Shown here piece after piece: positions 55,666 to 63,565 of a stretch of DNA of 64,000 bases. Source of the DNA: CAWCXF01 sp963799455 (lineage in GTDB: Bacteria > Pseudomonadota > Alphaproteobacteria > Rhodobacterales > Rhodobacteraceae). The position numbers and the translations under genes are program-made. Numbering within the stretch: position 1 is the first letter of the stretch; each line of letters starts with the position of its first letter. Location: assembly GCA_963799455.1 (NCBI GenBank), contig CAWCXF010000008.1:186001-250000 (forward strand). The letters run 5' to 3'. The notes beneath the pieces are model-generated. The model was not told where the DNA came from, did no database searches, and worked only from the letters and a program-made list of their open reading frames with translations.

Positions 55666-56369
55666 GAGGGCTGCCGCGCCTTGCCCTTGGCGCCTTTGCG
55701 CGCGCGCGCCTCGCCGGGCATCACCAGCGCGTCGTAATGCGCGATGGCGTCCTCGATGTCGGGGAAGTAGGTGAGCCGCCCGTTCTCGAGCACCGCGCCC
55801 GCGTCGCACATCTTGCGGATCATGCCCATCGAGTGCGACACCACGATCGCGCCGCTGGTGCGCATGCGCTCGCGGAACACGCGCGCGCTCTTGGCCTTGA
55901 AGGGCGCGTCGCCCACGCTCGTCACCTCGTCCACGAGGTAGGTGTCGAAGTGGATGCCCATCGACAGCCCGAAGGCGAGGCGCGAGCGCATCCCCGAGGA
56001 GTAGGTGCGGAACGGCAGGTGGAAGTGGTCGCCGAGCTCGGCGAAGTCGCGCACGAACTCGACCAGCTCGTCGGTGTCCACGCCGTAGACGCGGCCCACG
56101 AAGCGCACGTTCTGCGCCCCCGTGAGGTCGGCGTGGAACGAGCCCGAGAAGCCCACCGGCCAGGAGATCAGCCCGTCCGAGGCGATCTCGCCCTCGTCGG
56201 GGTCCATGGTGCCCGCGATCATGCGCAGCAGCGAGGTCTTGCCGGCGCCGTTGCGCCCCAAGAGCCCCACCGCGACGCCGGCCGGGAAGTCGATGCTGAT
56301 GCGGTCGGCCACCACCTTGTGGCGGCCGTGCAGGTGGAAGGTCTTGGACAGGTCGGTCAGCCGGATCAT
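55650..56369 (-). CDS. Polysaccharide export ATP-binding protein (KpsT family)
   Basis: ATPase of an ABC-2 capsule exporter. The 239-residue protein has Walker A GLLGRNGAGKTSLLRMIAG, the signature RTYSSGMRSRLAFGLSM, Walker B HFDTYLVDEVTSVGD and a switch His in VVSHSMGMIRKM. The degenerate signature YSSGM is characteristic of KpsT-type proteins. It follows the kpsE-like gene by 26 bp; its likely membrane partner is the divergent KpsM-like gene. The Lys/Arg-rich end (ARKGAKGKARQ) is an extension. Confidence 0.94.
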   Translation of the reverse strand: MIRLTDLSKTFHLHGRHKVVADRISIDFPAGVAVGLLGRNGAGKTSLLRMIAGTMDPDEGEIASDGLISWPVGFSGSFHADLTGAQNVRFVGRVYGVDTDELVEFVRDFAELGDHFHLPFRTYSSGMRSRLAFGLSMGIHFDTYLVDEVTSVGDAPFKAKSARVFRERMRTSGAIVVSHSMGMIRKMCDAGAVLENGRLTYFPDIEDAIAHYDALVMPGEARARKGAKGKARQPSGAAV

Positions 56370-56395
56370 GGGTCCGCTCGTCTGGGCACGCCCGC

Positions 56396-57982
56396 CTAGC
56401 GCCGGTCGCGGATCGAGTAGTAGACGAGCGACAGGATCGCCCAGCCCAGCATCAGGAACAGCGCGGCCAGCGCCGAGAGCACGGCGCGGCGCGGATACTC
56501 GGCGCTCTCGGGCAGGGTGGGCGCGACGTAGGCCGCGAGGTAGCGGCTCTTGCGCTGGGCCTCGGCCTGGGCGGTGTCGAAGGCCGAGAGCGCCGCGGTG
56601 TAGGCGGTGCGCGCGAACTGGAGGTCCACGTCGAGGCGGTCGAACTCGGCGAGGATGGCGACGTAGTCCTCCCTCCCGGACTGCGCGCCGCCGATCGAGA
56701 ACTTGCCGCGCTCCTCGTCGATGCGCCGCGTGATGACGTCGATGCGCCGCTCGGCCTGGGAGATGCGCGGGTCGTCCTCGCGCGCGGTCTCGCGCAGCAG
56801 GTCGAGGTCGATCAGCGCCGCGGCGAGCTGGCCCTGGAGGGTGTTGAGCAGGCCCATCTGGCCCTGGAGGTCGGCGGCGGGATCGACGATCTGGGTGCGC
56901 GAGCGGAAGGCCGACATCGCCTCGCGCGCGCCCTTGAGGCGCTCGACGGCCTCCCCGAGCTCCTCGCGGGCGTAGCGCGTCGCGTCCTCGCGCGCGATGG
57001 CGCTGAGGTCGTTGATCATCGCCGCGCTGCTCTCGAAGATCGCGGTGGCGACGGCCTGCGCTTCCTGCGGCTCGAAGGCGAGCGTGCGGATCTCGATCAG
57101 CCCGGTGCCCGCGTCGTAGGAGATCCGCACCTTGCGCCGCCAGTGGGCCACCAAATCCTCGATGGTGGCGCCGGGGCGCAGCGAGAACACCGGGTCGGTG
57201 GCCCAGTGGCGCGAGTAGATCGCCTCGAGGTCGAGCCGCTCGTCGATCTCGGCGACGAGCTGCTGGCCCTGGATGAACTCGTAGAGGATGTCGGTGTCCG
57301 ACGAGGACGAGGAGCCGCCGAGCGCCGCGATCCCGCCCAGGATGTCGAAGGCCGAGCCCATCTCCTCGGTGCGCACCGCGAAGCCGGTGGTGGAAGCGTA
57401 CTGGTCGGCCGCGCGCAGGTAGAGATAGGCGGTGGTCAGCGCCCAGGGCACCATCACGAGGACCACGAAGCCCGCGATCAGCACGTTGTGGCGCCCCCGC
57501 AGCCGCGCGCGCGACGCGGGCGGCCGCACCGGCGCCTCGGCCGGGGGCTCGGGATCGGCCGCCCTGGCCTGGGCTGGCTGGTCCTGGGCTGGCTGGTCCT
57601 CGGCGGGCTCGGCCGAGGGCTTCGGCGCGAGGGCGCGCAGGCCGGGCGCCGTGCGCCCGCCTGGCTCGGGCTCGGGCTCGGCAGGGCGCGTGGGCTCCGA
57701 GCGGCGGCGCGCGCGCGCCTCGGGCGAGCGCTCCTCGAGGGTCAGCACCTGCGCCCCGGCCGCGGCCCTGCGCCGGGCCTCGCGGCGGGCCTCGCGCTGG
57801 GCTCCTCGACGGGCGTCGCGCGCGGCCGGGTCGCCGCCGGGCTCGCCTGCGTCCGCGTCGCGCCCGGGGCGTCCACGAGCCGGATCCGAGCCGCTCGGAC
57901 CGCGGTCGTGCCCGCCGCGCACATCGCCCGCGCGGGCGGGCTCCGCGCGGGCGATGTGCGGATCGTGGCGTGCGTCGTCCAT
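56396..57982 (-). CDS. Capsule export inner-membrane protein (KpsE family)
   Basis: Polysaccharide co-polymerase/adaptor of the KpsE type, bridging the exporter to the periplasm. The 528-residue protein has an unusually long cytoplasmic N-terminal region of about 165 residues rich in Arg, Ala, Pro and Glu, with a tandem DQPAQDQPAQ. The first membrane helix follows (NVLIAGFVVLVMVPWALTTA), then a periplasmic coiled-coil domain (REELGEAVERLKGAREAMSA) and a second helix near the C-terminus (VLSALAALFLMLGWAILSLV). KpsE of enteric bacteria is about 380 residues, so the N-terminal extension is the odd part. A strong hairpin lies within its first 22 codons. Confidence 0.9.
   Translation of the reverse strand: MDDARHDPHIARAEPARAGDVRGGHDRGPSGSDPARGRPGRDADAGEPGGDPAARDARRGAQREARREARRRAAAGAQVLTLEERSPEARARRRSEPTRPAEPEPEPGGRTAPGLRALAPKPSAEPAEDQPAQDQPAQARAADPEPPAEAPVRPPASRARLRGRHNVLIAGFVVLVMVPWALTTAYLYLRAADQYASTTGFAVRTEEMGSAFDILGGIAALGGSSSSSDTDILYEFIQGQQLVAEIDERLDLEAIYSRHWATDPVFSLRPGATIEDLVAHWRRKVRISYDAGTGLIEIRTLAFEPQEAQAVATAIFESSAAMINDLSAIAREDATRYAREELGEAVERLKGAREAMSAFRSRTQIVDPAADLQGQMGLLNTLQGQLAAALIDLDLLRETAREDDPRISQAERRIDVITRRIDEERGKFSIGGAQSGREDYVAILAEFDRLDVDLQFARTAYTAALSAFDTAQAEAQRKSRYLAAYVAPTLPESAEYPRRAVLSALAALFLMLGWAILSLVYYSIRDRR
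57918..57960 (-). promoter_or_regulatory. Perfect 18-bp hairpin near the kpsE-like start
   Basis: CGCACATCGCCCGCGCGG (57918-57935) and its exact complement (57943-57960) flank a 7-nt loop, 22-64 nt downstream of the ATG. In mRNA this would be a very stable stem inside the early coding region, encoding H-I-A-R-A-E-P-A-R-A-G-D-V-R. It could slow translation or be a protein or recombinase target. Confidence 0.5.
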
Positions 57983-58093
57983 CGGGCGTCCCGAGCTGCG
58001 GTGGGCGATTGCCACGCCCTGCCCGTTCCTACATAAGCCGGCCGCGATGATCCAGACGCCCAGACCGGCGGGCCGGCTCCCGCGCGCCACGCC

Positions 58094-58927
58094 GTGACCG
58101 CGCTGCCGCCCCATGCGCTGCCGGGCGCGCCGCGCGCGCGGCCGCCGGCGCAGCGGCCGCGCCGGCACAAGACCCCCCGCGTCGTCGCGGCGCTGATGCT
58201 GCGCGAGATGGCCACGACCTACGGCCGCTCGCCGGGCGGCTACGTCTGGGCGGTGCTCGAGCCGGTGGGCGCCATCGCGCTCCTGACGCTGGTGTTCTCG
58301 CTGGCGCTGCGATCGCCCTCGCTCGGCGACAACTTCCCGCTGTTCTACGCCACCGGGTATCTGCCCTTCTCGCTCTACATGGGGCTGTCGCAGAAGATCG
58401 CGTCCTCGATCCGCTACTCCAAGGCGCTGCTGGCCTACCCCGCCGTGACCTTCGCCGACGCCCTCGTCGCGCGCTTCACGCTCAACGTGATCACGCAGAT
58501 GATGGTGTTCAGCCTCGTCATCGCCGGGATCGCCGTCGCCTACGACCTGCGGCTGAGCATCGAGGTGCCGACGGCGGTGTTGGCCTTGGCGATGGCCGCG
58601 CTCCTCGGCTTCGGCGTGGGCTCGCTCAACTGCTTCATCAGCTCGATGGTGCCGGTGTGGGAGAGCGTCTGGGCCATCGCCATGCGCCCGGTGTTCCTGC
58701 TCTCGGGCATCTTCTTCCTCTACGAGGATCTCCCCGAGAGCTTCCGCGAGGTCGTCTGGTGGAACCCGCTCTTCCAGATCACCGGCCTGATGCGCAGCGC
58801 CTTCTACCCGACCTACGACGCCGCCTACGTCTCGGTGGCCTACGTCCTCGGCATCGGCGCCACCTGCCTCTTCTTCGGCCTGCTGCTGCTCGGCCGCTAC
58901 CACCGCGACATCCTGTCCAACCGCTAG
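58094..58927 (+). CDS. Polysaccharide export permease (KpsM family, ABC-2)
   Basis: Membrane subunit of the capsule exporter. The 277-residue protein starts at GTG, has a basic Pro/Arg-rich N-terminus, then ABC-2 features: LMLREMATTYGRSPGGYVWA, followed by six hydrophobic helices (GAIALLTLVFSLAL, VITQMMVFSLVIAGIAVAYD, LALAMAALLGFGVGSLNCFI) and the conserved end NPLFQITGLMRSAFYPTYD. It is divergent from the kpsE- and kpsT-like genes with 111 bp between starts. A strong terminator-like hairpin follows it. Confidence 0.93.
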   Translation: MTALPPHALPGAPRARPPAQRPRRHKTPRVVAALMLREMATTYGRSPGGYVWAVLEPVGAIALLTLVFSLALRSPSLGDNFPLFYATGYLPFSLYMGLSQKIASSIRYSKALLAYPAVTFADALVARFTLNVITQMMVFSLVIAGIAVAYDLRLSIEVPTAVLALAMAALLGFGVGSLNCFISSMVPVWESVWAIAMRPVFLLSGIFFLYEDLPESFREVVWWNPLFQITGLMRSAFYPTYDAAYVSVAYVLGIGATCLFFGLLLLGRYHRDILSNR

Positions 58928-59002
58928 CGCCCGCCCGGCGCGCGCCCGGGCGGCGCACGGATTGCGCGTGGGCCCCATCTTGCCTAAGCGCTTCGGCCCG
59001 AC

Positions 59003-59030
59003 GCCCGGGCCGACGCTCGGCCCGGGCTTT
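59003..59030 (+). terminator. Intrinsic terminator after the kpsM-like gene
   Basis: GCCCGGGCCGA and TCGGCCCGGGC form a perfect 11-bp stem with a 3-nt CGC loop, followed by TTTGCT. It lies 75 bp after the stop and only 29 bp before the next start codon, so it may also act as an attenuator for the downstream glycan gene. Confidence 0.65.
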
Positions 59031-59058
59031 GCTCCGCGACCACCCCGAGGGCGGCCCC

Positions 59059-61314
59059 ATGCTCGACACGATCTTGCGCCGGAGCGCCCGGCTCGCCCGC
59101 TTCGCGGCGCCGGACCCGCTCACCTTCTGGCGCGTCTGGACGATCCGCCGCAGCGGGCGTTTCGACCGGACCTTCTACCGCGGGGTCAACCCCGGCCTGC
59201 ACCCGATCTACCGCGCCTTCCCCGAGCGCCACTACGTGCTCTTCGGCGAGGCGATCGGCCTGCGCCCCTCGGGCGCCTTCTCGCCCGAGGCCTACCTCGC
59301 GCAGAACCCCGACCTGCGCGGCCAGCCCTCGCCCTTCGTCCACTACGTCCGCCACGGCCACGCCGAGCGGCGCGTCGCGCGCGACCCCTCGGTCGATCCC
59401 GCAGGCCCCGGCGAGCGCCCGCCCGTGCTGCGCCCGCCAGAGGGCCCGCCCGGCGCGGATCTCGCCGCCGTGGTCCACGTCTTCTACCCCGAGCTCTGGG
59501 ACGAGATCCGCGACGCGCTTCGCGCCTCGGGGCTCGCCCTCGACCTCTTCGTGACGGTCGCCGAGCGCGGGCCGGCCTCGCGCGAGCTGATCGAGCGCAT
59601 CCGGCGGGAGTGGCCCGAGGCGCGCGTCGTGCCGATGCCCAACCGCGGGCGCGACATCCTGCCCTTCGTGCATCTCGTGAACGCGGGGCTGCTCGGGCCC
59701 TACCGCGCGGTGTGCAAGATCCACACCAAGCGCTCGCCCCACCGCGAGGACGGCGACGTGTGGCGCCGCCACCTCATCGCCGGGCTCCTGGAGCCGGGAC
59801 GCGTGCGCGCGCGCCTCGACGCCTTCCTCGCCGACGAGGACGCCGGCATCTGGATCGCCGACGGGCAGGCCTACGAGGGCCGCGTGTGGTGGGGCGTGAA
59901 CGAGGCGCGCGTCACGGCGCTGCTGCGCCGGATCGAGACGCCGGTGGACTCGCGCGCGCTGCGCTTCCCGGCGGGCTCGATGTACTGGATCAAGCCCGTC
60001 ATGCTGCGGATGATCCGCGGGCTCGACCTGCGCGCGGAGGAGTTCGAGATCGAGCAGGCCCAGCTCGACGGCACGCTCGCCCACGCGGTCGAGCGCGCGA
60101 TGGGGTTCGTGGCCTCCGCCGCGGGCATGGCGATCCGCCAGACCTCGGAGATCGACGCGCCCCCCCCCGCGCCCGAGCCCCCGGCGCCCCCGGCCTACGT
60201 CTCGGCCTTCTACCTGCCGCAGTTCCACCGCACGCCCGAGAACGACACGTGGTGGGGGCGCGGCTACACCGAGTGGACGGCGGCCGCCCGCTCGCGCCCG
60301 CTCTTCGAGGGCCATGCGCAGCCCGCGCTGCCCTCCACCTTGGGCTTTTACGACCTGCGCCGCACGGAGGTGATGGGCGAGCAGGCCGCGCTCGCGCGCG
60401 CGGCCGGGATCGACGCGTTCTGCGTCTACCACTACTGGTTCGACGGGCCGGATGGCGGCCGGCGGCTCCTGGGGGCGCCGATGGAGGCGCTGCTGGCGCG
60501 GCCCGAGATCGACTTCCCGTTCTACCTCTGCTGGGCCAACGAGTCGTGGCGGCGCAACTGGGACGGGCTCACCGGCGAGGTGCTGGTCGAGCAGTCCTAC
60601 GCCCCGGGCTTCGAGCGCCGCCTCGCCGAGAGCGCAGCCCCCTACCTGCGCGACCCGCGCCACGCCCGACCCGACGGGAGGCGCCCGCGCCTCGTGATCT
60701 ACCGCCCCGAGGACATGCCCGACCCCGAGGGCGCCGCCTCGCGCCTGCGCGCCGCCTTCGAGGGCCTCGGGATCGGCGCGGTCGAGCTGGGCGCCGTGCG
60801 CTTCCACGTCCCCGGCGAGCACCCCGTGCCCGAGGGTGCCTTCGACTTCTGGGTCGAGATGCCGCCCCACGGGCTCGTGGGGCCGAAGGACATCCTGCAC
60901 GGCTCCTCGGGCGCGAGCCGCCTGCCCGTCCCCGTGCCGCCCGACTTCACCGGCCTGATCTACGACTACGCGGCGGTCGCGGCGCACGCGACCGACCCCG
61001 CCCGCGCCGACGCGCTGCCCCCGGACACCATCGCGGGCGCGATGCCCGCCTGGGACAACACCGCGCGGCGCGGGCTCGACGCGCACATGGCCTACGGCGC
61101 CCACCCGGCGGCGTTCCGCGCCTGGCTGCGGGGCCTGTCGCGCCACCGCCTCGCGCGCTCCTACCGCCGCGAGGTGATGATCAACGCCTGGAACGAGTGG
61201 GCCGAGCGCGCGGCCCTGGAGCCCTCCGAGCGCTGGGGCCACGCCTGGCTCGACACGCTGGCCGAGTGGCGGGGCTCGGGGGCCGGGGCGGACCCCGGGC
61301 CGGAGGGGCGCTGA
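59059..61314 (+). CDS. RgpF/WbsX-type polysaccharide biosynthesis protein
   Basis: A 751-residue protein with three parts. Residues about 30-110 match a short motif pair also seen in the protein starting at 63566 (FDRTFYRGVNPG, ERHYVLFGEAIGLRPSG, FVHYVRHGHAERR). Residues about 130-360 resemble rhamnan synthesis protein F (VVHVFYPELWDEI, NRGRDILPFVHL, KIHTKRSPH). From about 375 it is WbsX-like, of the GH99-like group (YVSAFYLPQFHRTPENDTWW, FCVYHYWFDGP, FYLCWANESWRRNWDG, INAWNEWAERAALEP). This class is found in O-antigen and capsule loci and probably transfers or edits sugars. ATG 59059 follows GAGG. Confidence 0.88.
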   Translation: MLDTILRRSARLARFAAPDPLTFWRVWTIRRSGRFDRTFYRGVNPGLHPIYRAFPERHYVLFGEAIGLRPSGAFSPEAYLAQNPDLRGQPSPFVHYVRHGHAERRVARDPSVDPAGPGERPPVLRPPEGPPGADLAAVVHVFYPELWDEIRDALRASGLALDLFVTVAERGPASRELIERIRREWPEARVVPMPNRGRDILPFVHLVNAGLLGPYRAVCKIHTKRSPHREDGDVWRRHLIAGLLEPGRVRARLDAFLADEDAGIWIADGQAYEGRVWWGVNEARVTALLRRIETPVDSRALRFPAGSMYWIKPVMLRMIRGLDLRAEEFEIEQAQLDGTLAHAVERAMGFVASAAGMAIRQTSEIDAPPPAPEPPAPPAYVSAFYLPQFHRTPENDTWWGRGYTEWTAAARSRPLFEGHAQPALPSTLGFYDLRRTEVMGEQAALARAAGIDAFCVYHYWFDGPDGGRRLLGAPMEALLARPEIDFPFYLCWANESWRRNWDGLTGEVLVEQSYAPGFERRLAESAAPYLRDPRHARPDGRRPRLVIYRPEDMPDPEGAASRLRAAFEGLGIGAVELGAVRFHVPGEHPVPEGAFDFWVEMPPHGLVGPKDILHGSSGASRLPVPVPPDFTGLIYDYAAVAAHATDPARADALPPDTIAGAMPAWDNTARRGLDAHMAYGAHPAAFRAWLRGLSRHRLARSYRREVMINAWNEWAERAALEPSERWGHAWLDTLAEWRGSGAGADPGPEGR

Positions 61315-61315
61315 G

Positions 61316-62320
61316 ATGGCCCGCGTCGTCCTGCACATCGGCACCCACAAGACCGGCAGCACGGCGGTCCAGAACGCCCTGGCCGCCAACCGCCAGATCC
61401 TGGCCGATCACGGGATCGTCTATCCCGTGCTCACGCGCGGGCAGCCCGCCCATCACGGGCTGGTCGCGCTGTGGAACAAGCGCCTCGCGCCCTACGAGCC
61501 GCGCGGCGGGGCGGAGGCGGCCTGGAGGGATCTGGCGCGACGCCATGCGCGGGGCCCGGGAACCCTGCTGCTCAGCAGCGAGGAGCTCGGGCGCACGCAG
61601 GGCGCGATGCGGACGGATTTCGGCTGGATCCGCGACGTGCTGGCCCCGTTCGAGGAGGTGGAGGTCGTCTGCCTGCTGCGCGACCAGATCTCGTTCACGC
61701 AGTCGCTCTACCTGGAGATCGCCAAGCACGAGCCGGCGGCGCGCCGGGGCAACCCGCCCGTCCCCCGCTGGGAGACCTATCTCAAGCCCGCGATCGCCAA
61801 GCGGACGGCCGGCGGGCTGGCGCTCGACTACAACTGGATCCTCGACCGGCTGGCGCAGGCCTTCGCCCCCGACCGCATCCACTTCATCCCCTACGCGCGC
61901 GCGGTGGAGCGGCCCAACGGCGCCATCGGCGCCGTGCTCGAGCGGGTCGCGCCGGGGCTCGACCTCGCCCGGCTCGCGGTGCCCGACGGCGGGCGCGCGA
62001 ACGTCACCGACGACCCCCTGGCGGTCTGGGCGGCGGCCCAGCTGACGGTGCCGCACCCCCCGCGGCCGGGCGCGATCGGCTGCGCGCGCGAGCTCATCGC
62101 CGAGCGCTTCGCGGGCCGCACGACCATCTACACCCTGCGCGAGATGCGGGAGATGATGGCCCTCTACGGGCCCGCCAACGCCCGCCTGGCCAAGCGGCTG
62201 CGCGCGCGGGATCCGGCGTTCGCCCTCCCCTGGCCCGAGGTCAAGGGCACCGTGCGCCGCAACCGGCTCGACCACGAGTTCTGGATCGAGCTCACGCGCC
62301 GGGTTCACGGATGGGGCTAG
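61316..62320 (+). CDS. Sulfotransferase-like P-loop protein
   Basis: A 334-residue protein with the fold start VVLHIGTHKTGSTAVQNALA, matching the 5'-phosphosulfate loop of PAPS-dependent sulfotransferases, and CLLRDQISFTQSLYLEIAKH matching the 3'-phosphate-binding Arg-Ser region. No signal peptide or membrane helix, so it is cytoplasmic. Its ATG is 1 bp after the stop of the RgpF/WbsX gene, so the two are coupled. In this setting it may sulfate the polysaccharide or its precursor; the acceptor is unknown. Its TAG stop begins dispersed-repeat copy 3. Confidence 0.8.
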   Translation: MARVVLHIGTHKTGSTAVQNALAANRQILADHGIVYPVLTRGQPAHHGLVALWNKRLAPYEPRGGAEAAWRDLARRHARGPGTLLLSSEELGRTQGAMRTDFGWIRDVLAPFEEVEVVCLLRDQISFTQSLYLEIAKHEPAARRGNPPVPRWETYLKPAIAKRTAGGLALDYNWILDRLAQAFAPDRIHFIPYARAVERPNGAIGAVLERVAPGLDLARLAVPDGGRANVTDDPLAVWAAAQLTVPHPPRPGAIGCARELIAERFAGRTTIYTLREMREMMALYGPANARLAKRLRARDPAFALPWPEVKGTVRRNRLDHEFWIELTRRVHGWG

Positions 62321-62437
62321 GGCGCGTTCCGGCCGGGCGGCATCGGCTCGGGCGCCCCGCGCTCCTTCGTGGTCGCGTCGTCCGGCCGCCCGTCCGACCC
62401 CAGACCGACCGGTCCGGCCGGGCTGGGAGACGCCCTA
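62318..62437 (-). repeat. Stop-overlapping dispersed repeat, copy 3
   Basis: The 120 bp between two convergent genes run from one TAG stop to the other. On the minus strand it starts TAGGGCGTCTCCCAGCCCGG, with CGGACCGGTCGG and the 16-mer GCGACCACGAAGGAGC shared with copy 2. The plus-strand end starts TAGGGCGCGTTCCGGCCGGG, so both ends begin TAGGGCG. It may serve as a bidirectional terminator. Confidence 0.65.
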
Positions 62438-63430
62438 GCCCCCCACCCTCTCGCGCGTCAGCAGCGCGATCTCCTCGAAGCGCGCCGCGAGCTGGCGATC
62501 GAGCCGCTCGACCTGGGCCTCGAGCGCGGCGGCCCGGCGCCGCGCCTCGTGCAGCTCGCGCTCGCGCTCGGCCATCGCGCGGGCCACCGACGCGTCGTCC
62601 TCGCCGCGCCGGCGCGCCAGCCGGTCCGCCTCCTCCCGCAGCGCCTCCGCCTGCCGCATCGCGGCGAGCGCCCGGCCCTGCGATTGGGTCGCCGCGACGA
62701 GCCGCGAGTCGGCCAGATCCTCGGCGCGGCGCAGCGCCTCGCGCAGGTCGGGCGCCTCGACCGGCGCGTCCGCCCGCGCCTCGGCGCGCAGCGCGCGCCC
62801 GAGCCGGCCGAGCATCGCCGACAGCGGCGCCGCCACCGCGGCGTCGTCGAGCGCCGCGGCGAGGCCGGCGCAGGGCGCGGCCCCCGGCAGCGCCACCGCC
62901 AGCCCGCCCAGCGCGGCTCTCCGCACGCCGTCGCCGAGGGCCTCGCCGAGCCCGTCCATCGCGCGGGCCATCGCCTCGCCGTCGGGCGCGTCGATCGCCA
63001 CCACGCCGTCCGGCGCGAGCCGCTCGCGCCACGCGCGCAGCGCCGGGAGGCCGGCGGCCGCGCCGAGGCTCAGGAGCCCGACCTCGCCCGCCTGCTCGCG
63101 CGCGGCCCGGCCGCCCGGGGCGAGGCGCAGCACCTCGCCGTGCTCGCGCGCGACCCCTCTCGCCTCGGCGCCCGGCTCGCCCTCGCGGCAGGGCACGCCG
63201 AGGACGCGCGCGCCGGCGCCGAGGCGCTCGGCCGCGCGGGCGAGCGCCGCCAGCGCCGCCCCGCCGCCGGTGCCCAGCCGGACGACCCGTCGGGGACGGC
63301 AGGCGCCCGCGAGCCAGGCCAGCGCGGGCGCCGCCGCCAGCTCGTCGGGGCCGCCCGGGGCGCCGGGCGGCCCCATCAGCGCCGCGAAGGCCCGCAGCGT
63401 CCCCGGATCGAGGAGCGGCGCGGCGCTCAC
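62435..63430 (-). CDS. Methyltransferase-like protein with C-terminal coiled coil
   Basis: A 331-residue protein with an N-terminal Rossmann-like region (RRVVRLGTGGGAALAALARA and LRAWRERLAPDGVVAIDAPD) resembling class I SAM-dependent methyltransferases. The glycine motif is degenerate and I see no certain catalytic residues. From about residue 225 it becomes a long charged helix (ALRRAEDLADSRLVAATQSQ, ELHEARRRAAALEAQVERLD) predicted to form a coiled coil. Similar methyltransferase-plus-coiled-coil proteins occur in polysaccharide loci. The GTG start (63428-63430) gives MSAAPLLDPG. It is convergent with the sulfotransferase-like gene. Confidence 0.65.
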   Translation of the reverse strand: MSAAPLLDPGTLRAFAALMGPPGAPGGPDELAAAPALAWLAGACRPRRVVRLGTGGGAALAALARAAERLGAGARVLGVPCREGEPGAEARGVAREHGEVLRLAPGGRAAREQAGEVGLLSLGAAAGLPALRAWRERLAPDGVVAIDAPDGEAMARAMDGLGEALGDGVRRAALGGLAVALPGAAPCAGLAAALDDAAVAAPLSAMLGRLGRALRAEARADAPVEAPDLREALRRAEDLADSRLVAATQSQGRALAAMRQAEALREEADRLARRRGEDDASVARAMAERERELHEARRRAAALEAQVERLDRQLAARFEEIALLTRERVGG

Positions 63431-63565
63431 GCTCGGGCCCCGGCGTCCCGGCGCGCCCTTGTGGGCCCCGCCGCGCCATGCCAACCCTCGGCCCATGCGG
63501 CGGCGCGGGGAGCGGCCGGCGCGTCCCGGCCCTCGGCCCGCAGGCCCCCCTCGCTTCGGTGATCC

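Noticed and set aside
57742..58215. Frames spanning the divergent kpsE-kpsM region on either strand
   Set aside because: They overlap real genes out of frame and lack motifs. The region is best read as two divergent starts with 111 bp between.
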